From positions 1-13,668 of the forward strand of contig CAYJFD010000042.1 in assembly GCA_964369605.1 (NCBI GenBank): a stretch of DNA of 13,668 nt, in the 5' to 3' direction. The position numbers and the translations under genes are program-made. Origin of the DNA: CAYJFD01 sp964369605 (GTDB lineage Bacteria > Bacteroidota > Bacteroidia > Bacteroidales > UBA932). Positions 1 through 5,482 of the stretch are shown here, piece by piece; the first letter of the stretch is position 1; each line of letters begins with the position of its first letter. The notes under the pieces are model-generated. The model saw only the letters and a program-made list of their open reading frames with translations, made no database searches and was not told the DNA's origin.

Positions 1-49
1 GAGCTGTGACTAATGCCACAAAACCTTTGATTAAGTTTTTTAATTTCAT
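1..49 (-). CDS. 5' end of an exported-protein gene, cut by window edge
   Basis: Only the first 16 codons are visible, starting at the ATG whose complement is 47-49. They read MKLKNLIKGFVALVTA: three lysines, then a hydrophobic run. This is the look of the n- and h-regions of a signal peptide, so the product is probably secreted, periplasmic or a lipoprotein. The family cannot be told from 16 residues. A Bacteroidetes-type promoter lies at 139-170 on the same strand, about 90 bp upstream, so the gene probably has its own transcript with a fairly long leader, in addition to any readthrough from umuC. Start choice is moderately supported by the promoter and the signal-peptide-like composition; no clear Shine-Dalgarno is seen, as is usual in this phylum. 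Confidence 0.55.
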   Translation of the reverse strand, partial: MKLKNLIKGFVALVTA

Positions 50-105
50 TGTATTTAAATATTTATAATGTGTTATGATTTCTATTTCAAATGTCAGCTT
101 AAGTT

Positions 106-119
106 TATTATTAATAATA
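106..119. repeat. Perfect 14-bp AT palindrome in leader
   Basis: TATTATT followed directly by AATAATA is a perfect two-fold palindrome. It lies in the presumed leader between the promoter at 139-170 and the start codon at 49. It could be an operator, but AT-rich palindromes of this length arise easily in DNA of this composition, and the RNA hairpin would be weak. No function is claimed. Confidence 0.35.
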
Positions 120-138
120 CACCGAATAGTATCACGCG

Positions 139-170
139 CAAATATAATAATATTTTATTTACTACGCTAA
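139..170 (-). promoter_or_regulatory. Bacteroidetes-type promoter for the exported-protein gene
   Basis: On the minus strand the octamer TATATTTG (139-146) matches the TAnnTTTG -7 consensus exactly. Twenty bases upstream is TTAG (167-170), one mismatch from the TTTG -33 element. The -33 position falls within a few bases of the umuC stop codon (173-175), so this promoter begins where the upstream gene ends. No hairpin terminator is seen between umuC and this promoter, so transcripts of xerD-umuD-umuC may run on into the next gene. Confidence 0.6.
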
Positions 171-172
171 TT

Positions 173-1435
173 CTAGTTTATTTTTATTGTTAAAATATCA
201 TTCCAGATGGTAGTGTAACATTTAGATAGGCTCTGTATTTTATGTTCTTTCTTCACTGAATATTCAGATGCAACTACAACTCGTCCTCCACCATATTTAT
301 TTTTAATATCATCTATAGATTTCATCAATGCCTTATTTTTCTCTTCTGACGGATGCTCAAATAAGGAGTCCTGCTCATATCTACTTGTAACTAAGCCTTG
401 GCAAACAATACCTACTCTTTTATACCCAAATGTAGGCCTATGAATCTTTTTCAGTTCGTCATTCACAACTCGAATCATTTCCAGTGTATTATTCGTTGGC
501 TCCTTGAGCTTAACTACTGAGCTATTGCAATATTGTTTACTTGCGTCACCAAAGCGATTTGTAAATATCTGGACACTTAATTCTGTCGTAAACTGGGAAT
601 GCTTTCTCAACTTCTCAGCCATAAGCCTTGCAAACTTACTAAAAACCGAACTTAAAGCCTCTAGGTCTTTTATTTCTTTATTGAAAGTTCTAGTTATGCT
701 AATGCTTTTATTCTCACTATCGGCTGTTATCGGATGAACTGAAGGAATACCTCTTAATTCTCCATGTATTCTTTGAACGTTTATGTTAAATTTAGATTTT
801 ATCTTTTCATGTGGTAGTAGATAAAAATCATACGCTGTATTTAAGCCCATCGCATACAACTTTAATCTTGTTTGTCGACCTATTCCCCATACTTCACCTA
901 TGTCAATTTTCTTTAAGACTTTTTCTATATCTTCAGATCTACTCATCAAGCATGAGCCATTTAGCCTTGGATATTGTTTGCATAGTTTACTTGCGATTTT
1001 AGCTAAAGTTTTTGTCGGTGCTATACCTATACTAACAGGTATTCCCGTATATTTATATACTTTTCTTGCTAATTCTTCTGTGCTTACCTTCAAGGTGCTT
1101 ATTTCAACTCCTCTATAATCTATAAATGCTTCATCAACCGAATATACCTCGATAGAGGGTGTAGATTGTCTTAGAACTGACATTACTCTACTTGACATAT
1201 CTGAGTATAGTTTATGGTTTGCCGAAAATAATACTACATCATTCTCTTTTATTATATCTCTTACTTTAAATAAAGGAGAACCCATCGGAATCCCTAGTGC
1301 TTTTACCTCATTACTTCGCGCAATAATACAAGCATCATTTCCAGACATAACTGCTACTGGCCTTTTATTAAGATCTGGACGAAAGACTCTCTGACAGGAA
1401 ACAAAGAAATTATTACAATCACACAGTCCAACCAT
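173..1435 (-). CDS. umuC: UmuC-type Y-family DNA polymerase (pol V catalytic subunit)
   Basis: A translesion DNA polymerase that copies past damaged template bases at the cost of mutation. The 420 residues match the usual UmuC length. The palm begins LCDCNNFF with metal ligand D6; the second catalytic motif SVDEAF gives D101 and E102. F11 occupies the steric-gate position, where E. coli UmuC has tyrosine. A helix-hairpin-helix-like region (GEVWGIGRQTRLKLYAMGL, about 180-198) follows, then the little-finger domain. QDSLF at 355-359 fits a sliding-clamp-binding motif, at the place where E. coli UmuC has QLNLF. The C-terminal tail (YTTIWNDIL) is also UmuC-like. The start ATG lies 2 bp after the umuD stop, so the two are probably translationally coupled. 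The polymerase looks fully active, although its UmuD partner is strongly degenerate. The residue comparison with E. coli is from memory. Confidence 0.93.
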   Translation of the reverse strand: MVGLCDCNNFFVSCQRVFRPDLNKRPVAVMSGNDACIIARSNEVKALGIPMGSPLFKVRDIIKENDVVLFSANHKLYSDMSSRVMSVLRQSTPSIEVYSVDEAFIDYRGVEISTLKVSTEELARKVYKYTGIPVSIGIAPTKTLAKIASKLCKQYPRLNGSCLMSRSEDIEKVLKKIDIGEVWGIGRQTRLKLYAMGLNTAYDFYLLPHEKIKSKFNINVQRIHGELRGIPSVHPITADSENKSISITRTFNKEIKDLEALSSVFSKFARLMAEKLRKHSQFTTELSVQIFTNRFGDASKQYCNSSVVKLKEPTNNTLEMIRVVNDELKKIHRPTFGYKRVGIVCQGLVTSRYEQDSLFEHPSEEKNKALMKSIDDIKNKYGGGRVVVASEYSVKKEHKIQSLSKCYTTIWNDILTIKIN

Positions 1436-1437
1436 TC

Positions 1438-1740
1438 TTAAAATGTTTTTTGAATGTAATATCGTACTACTCCCCAGATATGCTCTGTATCAAATCGATG
1501 CAACAATAAATCACTATAGCGTCTTATCCTAAATTCTCCATCAATAAACACTACAACGAGCGAGGATTCGCAAGTATCCATACTTTTATCTATTACGATA
1601 ATATCTCCTGGCCTCTCTGCTATTTGAGCGAAAAAAGTCGATGCTGCATTTTGAACTAGATGAGTATTTAAGTCTAACTCTATTCTATAATCCACCGCTG
1701 AGACGCTTGTATTTTCTATTTCTGAGGGGAAAAATGGCAT
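1438..1740 (-). CDS. umuD: Degenerate UmuD'-like protein lacking the Ser-Lys dyad
   Basis: Identified by position (2 bp before umuC) and by UmuD-like stretches: DLNTHLVQNAASTFFAQ (23-39), PGDIIVIDKS (44-53), VVVFIDGEF (62-70) and WGVV (89-92). Normal UmuD proteins have about 140 residues; this one has 100, and the losses are informative. It begins at FPS, which in E. coli UmuD lies just after the C24-G25 self-cleavage site, so the cleavable tail is absent. Between F37 and G45 it is eight residues shorter than E. coli, removing the SGDSM segment with the nucleophilic serine. R73 aligns with catalytic K97. About fifteen residues before WGVV are also missing. An in-frame TAA two codons upstream of the ATG rules out a longer N-terminus. 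The frame is otherwise open, which argues against a dead gene. Likely role: a non-proteolytic UmuD' subunit for UmuC. A decaying gene is the alternative. Confidence 0.8.
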   Translation of the reverse strand: MPFFPSEIENTSVSAVDYRIELDLNTHLVQNAASTFFAQIAERPGDIIVIDKSMDTCESSLVVVFIDGEFRIRRYSDLLLHRFDTEHIWGVVRYYIQKTF

Positions 1741-1764
1741 ATATTATATATTAAATTAGAAAAA

Positions 1765-2673
1765 TTATTCTACTGTTATTTTTATTCCTTCTAGTACATC
1801 TTTATGCCACTTTACGGCGTTTACATGTGTATAGACTTCTGTAGTTAGAACACTTTGATGTCCTAGCATCTGCTGTACTATTCTTATATCGGCACCGTTT
1901 TCTACTAAATGAGTTGCGAAGGAATGCCTAAGAGTATGAGGTGATATTTTTTTACCTATTCCAGCTAAACTTGCTTGTTTCTTAATAATGAGGAAAATCA
2001 TCTCTCGACTTAACTTTTTTCCTCGTCTATTAAGAAAGAGTATTTCACTATCTACTACCCTCATAGATAAGCGTGTGGGGGAGTCAAGATAAAATTTAAT
2101 TGACCTCAGAGCCTGTTCACACACAGGTACTAATCTCTGCTTATCTCCCTTCCCTAATATCCTAAGAAATCCTTCTTCGTAAAATACATCTAGATGTTTT
2201 AGATTAACTAATTCACTAACTCTTAAACCTGAAGAATATAGTAAGTCTAAGATAGCCCTGTTTCTATGGCCTAGTTCATGCGTTAAATCTACAGAATCTA
2301 ATAACTTCTCCACCTCAGTAAAGGACAGAACTGCTGGTAATTTTTTTGATATCTTTGGAGATTCTATTCGCTCTGTAGGATCTTCATCTAATAGTCCTTC
2401 TAATTCGAGAAATTTATAAAACATCCTTAAGGAACTTACTAATCTAGATTGTGTCCGCTTTGTAATCTTCTGGGCAAACTGAGATTCTATAAATTCTTCT
2501 ATTACGCTCTCATCAACATCCTCAGGTGCATCTATATTATGTTGCAAAGTAAAAGTGCGAAATTTCTCTAAATCAGAAATATAAGCACTAATCGTATTCG
2601 TCGATAGTGATCTTTCTAATCGAAGATACAAAGCATAATCAGATAATCGTATATCCCATTTATTTGACCTCAT
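1765..2673 (-). CDS. xerD: XerD-type tyrosine recombinase
   Basis: A site-specific tyrosine recombinase, most likely XerD, which with XerC resolves chromosome dimers at dif during division. The N-terminal SAM-like core-binding domain (about 8-92) contains the typical YLRLERSLSTNTISAYISDLEKF stretch. The catalytic domain (about 112-296) has all six active-site residues: R151 (SGLRVSE), K175 (GKGDKQR), H246 and R249 (HTLRH), H272 (LGHQS) and nucleophile Y281 (EVYTHV). From the ATG at 2673 it is 302 residues, normal for XerC/XerD. A TTG at 2685 would add four residues, but that codon lies inside the promoter -7 element, so it cannot be the start of this transcript. It leads the unit xerD-umuD-umuC, with a 24-bp gap to umuD. 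XerC, or an element-borne integrase, cannot be wholly excluded. Confidence 0.88.
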   Translation of the reverse strand: MRSNKWDIRLSDYALYLRLERSLSTNTISAYISDLEKFRTFTLQHNIDAPEDVDESVIEEFIESQFAQKITKRTQSRLVSSLRMFYKFLELEGLLDEDPTERIESPKISKKLPAVLSFTEVEKLLDSVDLTHELGHRNRAILDLLYSSGLRVSELVNLKHLDVFYEEGFLRILGKGDKQRLVPVCEQALRSIKFYLDSPTRLSMRVVDSEILFLNRRGKKLSREMIFLIIKKQASLAGIGKKISPHTLRHSFATHLVENGADIRIVQQMLGHQSVLTTEVYTHVNAVKWHKDVLEGIKITVE

Positions 2674-2682
2674 AGCTAATGA

Positions 2683-2714
2683 CAAATATAAGAATAATAA
2701 AAAAAAGAGACAAA
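2683..2714 (-). promoter_or_regulatory. Promoter of xerD-umuD-umuC
   Basis: TATATTTG (minus strand, 2683-2690) is a perfect TAnnTTTG -7 element. Exactly 20 bases upstream lies TTTG (2711-2714), a perfect -33 element. The xerD ATG at 2673 begins only 9 bases after the -7 element, so the mRNA would have almost no 5' leader. The -33 element lies inside the stem-loop of the upstream terminator (2704-2726) and the spacer contains its T-tract. One stretch therefore ends the tRNA-Arg transcript and starts the next. No obvious separate LexA-like operator is seen, although the hairpin sequence is itself palindromic. Confidence 0.75.
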
Positions 2715-2726
2715 TTTTGTCTCTTT
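2699..2726 (-). terminator. Intrinsic terminator of the DUF177-rpmF-tRNA-Arg unit
   Basis: Read on the minus strand, an 8-bp stem AAAGAGAC/GTCTCTTT (2719-2726 with 2704-2711) closes a 7-base A/T loop. It runs into an unbroken eight-T tract (2706-2699). This is a standard intrinsic terminator about 17 bp past the 3' end of the tRNA-Arg gene at 2743. On the plus strand the tract after the stem is weaker (only three T), so it works best in the minus direction. It shares sequence with the xerD promoter. Confidence 0.8.
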
Positions 2727-2742
2727 ATACCTGCGTTCATAG

Positions 2743-2814
2743 TAGCCCCACCGCGACTCGAACGCGAATCTGAAGTTTAGGAAACTTCCGTTCTATCCCT
2801 TGAACTATAGGGCC
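2743..2814 (-). tRNA. tRNA-Arg (anticodon CCT)
   Basis: A complete cloverleaf folds on the minus strand. The acceptor stem is GGCCCTA/TGGGGCT with a G-U closing pair. The D stem is GTTC/GAAC. The anticodon stem GAAGT/ACTTC carries loop TTCCTAA, giving anticodon CCT, which reads AGG. The T stem is TCGCG/CGCGG with loop TTCGAGT. The discriminator base is A and CCA is not encoded. The 5' end lies only 5 bases after the rpmF stop codon and no promoter is visible in between. The tRNA is therefore probably cut out of the DUF177-rpmF transcript by RNase P and 3' processing before the terminator at 2699-2726. Confidence 0.93.
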
Positions 2815-2819
2815 GTAAA

Positions 2820-3002
2820 CTATTCAGTATCTTTAGCGATCATCAGACGACCACGGTAGTATCCACAATCTGGACATACTCTGTGATACAGTACTGCTGA
2901 GCCACAATTTGAACAAGCAGATAATGTAGGAACCGCTGCTTTATAGTGAGTTCTACGTTTGTTTCTACGTTGCTTAGAAATCTTGTGTTTTGGATGTGCC
3001 AT
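2820..3002 (-). CDS. rpmF: Large-subunit ribosomal protein bL32
   Basis: The 60-residue product is bL32, a component of the 50S subunit. It has the family signature: an N-terminal basic stretch after MAHPKHKISKQRRNKRR, then a zinc ribbon with C30, C33, C43 and C46 (CSNC and CPDC). All four cysteines are kept, so this is the zinc-binding form; some bacteria carry a cysteine-free copy. It follows the DUF177 gene by 21 bp, the widely conserved DUF177-rpmF pairing. The stop codon is followed after 5 bp by tRNA-Arg rather than by fabH, which commonly comes next in related genomes. Confidence 0.97.
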   Translation of the reverse strand: MAHPKHKISKQRRNKRRTHYKAAVPTLSACSNCGSAVLYHRVCPDCGYYRGRLMIAKDTE

Positions 3003-3023
3003 TTTTCTATATTTTATTTGTTA

Positions 3024-3470
3024 TTATTTCAGTATACTATTCATTTTTTCAACCATCAAGGGATTACATTCCCCATCAGGATGGACGTTTCTTAACGGTA
3101 AATCAAGGCAAATATAGTCATAAAATATCTGATCAAGTTCAAACACTGTCTCCGATCTATCTAACATTATCACCTCATCCTGAAGCGAATCCTCTTCTTC
3201 TCCAGCTGCAAACCTAATTAACAGAGGTACTTCTACTTCTAAATAGTGAGTCATATTTTCAAGACAGTTGTCGCAAACGACAATCAATTCCCCTCTCAAC
3301 TCGCATTTCACCTTCACTATCTCCCCCAACCTTTCTAAAGTTACCCTTGCCTCAACAGCTAAGTCTTCAATAAAATCACACTCAAAAACTTGAAGTATTT
3401 TTTTATCTATCTGAAAATCATAGGCATGTAAGCCTTGTTTTAAAGATCTTATGTCAATAGAGTAATTCAT
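3024..3470 (-). CDS. DUF177 (YceD-type) 23S rRNA accumulation protein
   Basis: A 148-residue protein of the DUF177/YceD family, which bacteria and plants use for normal 23S rRNA accumulation; the biochemical role is not settled. Visible family features are the central RVTLERLGEIVKVKCELRGELIVVCDNCLE block with C66 and C69 (CDNC), the acidic middle EEEDSLQDE, the FELDQIFYDYICLDLPL segment (about 110-126) and the final PDGECNP with C135. The cysteine pair plus C135 may bind metal. The gene is first in the unit ending at the tRNA-Arg terminator and has a promoter -7 element at 3488-3495, 17 bases before the ATG. Its coupling to rpmF suggests joint control with ribosome production. Confidence 0.88.
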   Translation of the reverse strand: MNYSIDIRSLKQGLHAYDFQIDKKILQVFECDFIEDLAVEARVTLERLGEIVKVKCELRGELIVVCDNCLENMTHYLEVEVPLLIRFAAGEEEDSLQDEVIMLDRSETVFELDQIFYDYICLDLPLRNVHPDGECNPLMVEKMNSILK

Positions 3471-3487
3471 TCTAAAATATTGGGGTG

Positions 3488-3495
3488 CAAAGTTA
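3488..3495 (-). promoter_or_regulatory. -7 element for DUF177-rpmF-tRNA-Arg
   Basis: TAACTTTG on the minus strand, followed by CACC, fits the TAnnTTTG consensus. It sits 17 bases before the DUF177 start. No TTTG is present at the -33 position 19-20 bases upstream, so this half-match is the whole evidence. It lies in the 55-bp gap after typA, where no hairpin terminator is seen; readthrough from typA is possible. Confidence 0.55.
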
Positions 3496-3525
3496 TAAAA
3501 TATTTTTAATTATTTACCTTATTTT

Positions 3526-5322
3526 TTATGCTTTTCTTCTTTTTCTTTCTACTTCTGTTAGTAAAATCTTTCTTATTCGCATCGATTTAGGAGTTACTTC
3601 TACTAATTCATCTTCTTGAATGTACTCTAGAGCCTCCTCTAATGAGAATACAATAGGTGGTGCAAGTGCAGCCTTATCATCCGATCCCGACGCACGAACA
3701 TTTGTTAGTTTTTTAGTTTTACAGATATTAATATTTAAATCATCTAATCTACTATGCTCACCTACTACTTGACCTTGGTAAATTTCATCACCTGGGAAGA
3801 CAAAAAACTTTCCTTTATCTTGTAATTTATCCATAGCATAAGCTATAGCATCCCCTGTTTCAAGTGATATCAATGAACCATTATTTCTTTTCTCTATTTC
3901 TCCTTTATAAGGCTGATAATCCTTAAATCTATGCGCTAACACCGCCTCTCCTTGCGTAGCTGTTAACAGATTACTTCTTAAGCCAATTAACCCTCTCGAT
4001 GGAATATCGAACTCTAAATGAGCTCTCTCTCCCCTAGTTTCCATATGTAATAAAGCTGCCTTCCTTCTAGTTGCCAGTTCTATAGCCTTTCCAACCATTT
4101 CTTCTGGCAAGTCGATTGTCATACTTTCAATAGGCTCACATCGCACACCATTAATATTTTTATCTAAAACTTTTGGCTGGCCTACCTGCAACTCAAAGCC
4201 TTCCCTTCTCATAGTTTCTATTAGTACAGATAAGTGTAACACCCCTCTTCCATAGACAATGAACGAATCTGCACTCAATCCCTCCTTTACGCGTAATGCT
4301 AAATTCTTCTCTAACTCTTTTTCTAACCTCTCCTTCAGGTGGCGAGATGTTACAAATTTTCCTTCCCTTCCAAAGAATGGTGAATTATTAATTGTAAATA
4401 ACATACTCATTGTAGGCTCGTCCACTTCTATAGGATCTAAAGGCTCTGGATTTTCATAGTCTGCGATCGTATCTCCGATTTCAAAACCCTCTACTCCTAC
4501 TACGGCGCAAATATCTCCACTATATACCTCTTCTATTTTTCTTTTCTCCAGACCTTCAAAAACCATAAGATCCTTGATCTTCTGCTTTTCAATATCACCT
4601 TCGCGCTTACAAAGCGAAATATTAGTCCCTGGTCTTAAACAGCCTCGAGTAACCCTTCCGATTGCGATTCGACCTACATAAGGAGAATACTCAAGAGAAG
4701 ATATTAACATTTGTGGAGTTCCTTCTATTATTTCTGGGGCAGGTATTTCCGATATAATTGTATCTAATAAGGAGGTAATATCTTCTGTTGGACTCTTCCA
4801 ATCCAAGGACATCCATCCTTGTTTAGCACTTCCATATAAAGTTCTAAAATCAAGTTGATCCTCTGTTGCATTTAATGAGAACATCAAGTCAAATACTTCC
4901 TCATTCACCTCATCAGGACGACAATTTTGTTTATCTACTTTATTTATAACGACTATGGGCTTCTTTCCCATCTCTATAGCCTTTTGAAGCACAAATCTAG
5001 TTTGCGGCATAGTTCCTTCAAAAGCATCAACTAGAAGAAGTACTCCATCTGTCATATTTAATACTCTTTCTACTTCTCCTCCAAAATCGGAGTGACCTGG
5101 CGTATCTATGATATTAATTTTTGTCCCCTTATAAGGAACAGACACATTCTTTGCTAAGATAGTGATTCCGCGCTCACGCTCTAAATCGTTATTATCCAAT
5201 ATTAAAGTACCTAGCTTATCATTATCTCGTGCTAATTTTGCTTGGTAAATCATTTTATCAACTAATGTTGTTTTCCCGTGGTCAACGTGTGCGATAATCG
5301 CTATATTTCTTATATCCTGCAT
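3526..5322 (-). CDS. typA: Ribosome-associated GTPase TypA/BipA
   Basis: A translational GTPase related to EF-G and LepA that binds ribosomes and matters in stress, cold growth and subunit assembly. At 598 residues it has the family length. The G domain starts MQDIRNIAIIAHVDHGKTTL, with the P-loop at 11-19, then the switch-region RGITI, DTPGH and NKVD. Domain II (about 200-290), the EF-G-like domains (about 300-480, with GRGVLHLSVLIETMRREG and SRGLIGLRSNLLT) and the BipA-specific C-terminal domain with SDDKAALAPP follow. The frame stays open nine codons further upstream to an ATG at 5349. The real start is taken as 5322, because the promoter -7 element (5339-5346) lies inside that extension and homologues begin at the MQDIRN-like position. 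It is divergent from the proline dehydrogenase gene. Confidence 0.96.
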   Translation of the reverse strand: MQDIRNIAIIAHVDHGKTTLVDKMIYQAKLARDNDKLGTLILDNNDLERERGITILAKNVSVPYKGTKINIIDTPGHSDFGGEVERVLNMTDGVLLLVDAFEGTMPQTRFVLQKAIEMGKKPIVVINKVDKQNCRPDEVNEEVFDLMFSLNATEDQLDFRTLYGSAKQGWMSLDWKSPTEDITSLLDTIISEIPAPEIIEGTPQMLISSLEYSPYVGRIAIGRVTRGCLRPGTNISLCKREGDIEKQKIKDLMVFEGLEKRKIEEVYSGDICAVVGVEGFEIGDTIADYENPEPLDPIEVDEPTMSMLFTINNSPFFGREGKFVTSRHLKERLEKELEKNLALRVKEGLSADSFIVYGRGVLHLSVLIETMRREGFELQVGQPKVLDKNINGVRCEPIESMTIDLPEEMVGKAIELATRRKAALLHMETRGERAHLEFDIPSRGLIGLRSNLLTATQGEAVLAHRFKDYQPYKGEIEKRNNGSLISLETGDAIAYAMDKLQDKGKFFVFPGDEIYQGQVVGEHSRLDDLNINICKTKKLTNVRASGSDDKAALAPPIVFSLEEALEYIQEDELVEVTPKSMRIRKILLTEVERKRRKA

Positions 5323-5338
5323 AATCTTATTTAAAGTG

Positions 5339-5346
5339 CAAAAGTA
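5339..5346 (-). promoter_or_regulatory. -7 element for typA
   Basis: TACTTTTG followed by CA on the minus strand fits the TAnnTTTG consensus. It lies 16 bases before the typA ATG at 5322. No TTTG is seen 19-20 bases upstream. Its position inside the possible upstream extension of the reading frame is what decides the typA start. Confidence 0.6.
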
Positions 5347-5397
5347 CATACAAATTTTTGTAGATTAGAATTTTTATGCGTAAAAAATTTTTATTTA

Positions 5398-5433
5398 ACG
5401 TCAAATTGTAGTAATATTGTATGATTTTGACGT
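5398..5433. repeat. Perfect 8-bp inverted repeat between typA and proline dehydrogenase
   Basis: ACGTCAAA (5398-5405) and TTTGACGT (5426-5433) are exact reverse complements separated by 20 bp, in the divergent intergenic region 5323-5482. Equivalent points in the arms are 28 bp apart, somewhat under three helical turns. It may be a pair of half-sites for a regulator of one or both genes. As RNA it would be a weak hairpin with a 20-base loop, with no T-tract on either side, so it is not a terminator. Confidence 0.45.
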
Positions 5434-5468
5434 AATCGCCAGAATTCATTTGAATACTTAACCTAAAA

Positions 5469-5476
5469 TATATTTA
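5469..5476 (+). promoter_or_regulatory. Weak -7-like element for proline dehydrogenase
   Basis: TATATTTA differs from TAnnTTTG at the last base and lies 6 bases before the ATG at 5483. A TTTG at 5449-5452 is 16 bases upstream, shorter than the usual 19-21. The match is poor. The gene may need an activator, or the true promoter may be elsewhere in 5347-5482. Confidence 0.25.
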
Positions 5477-5482
5477 ACCATT

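Noticed and set aside
1438..1740. umuD as a frameshifted pseudogene
   Set aside because: Reading through shows the losses are all in frame and family-like sequence continues to the last residue (WGVV near the C-terminus). There is no stop and the coupling to umuC is kept, so it is annotated as a gene, though decay remains possible.
2699..2726. A LexA-type SOS operator at the xerD promoter
   Set aside because: The palindrome there is fully explained by a terminator stem with a T-tract. No copy of it is seen at another repair gene in the window (ssb).
1765..2814. Integrase of a mobile element inserted at tRNA-Arg
   Set aside because: A tyrosine recombinase beginning 70 bp from a tRNA 3' end suggests this. 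However, the protein has XerD length and features, its neighbours are core genes, and I see no second copy of the tRNA 3' end in the window. Searching the full genome for a direct repeat of the last 20 or so bases of this tRNA would settle it.
2990..3217. A 75-residue plus-strand open frame opposite DUF177
   Set aside because: It is a shadow of the DUF177 gene and resembles no known family.
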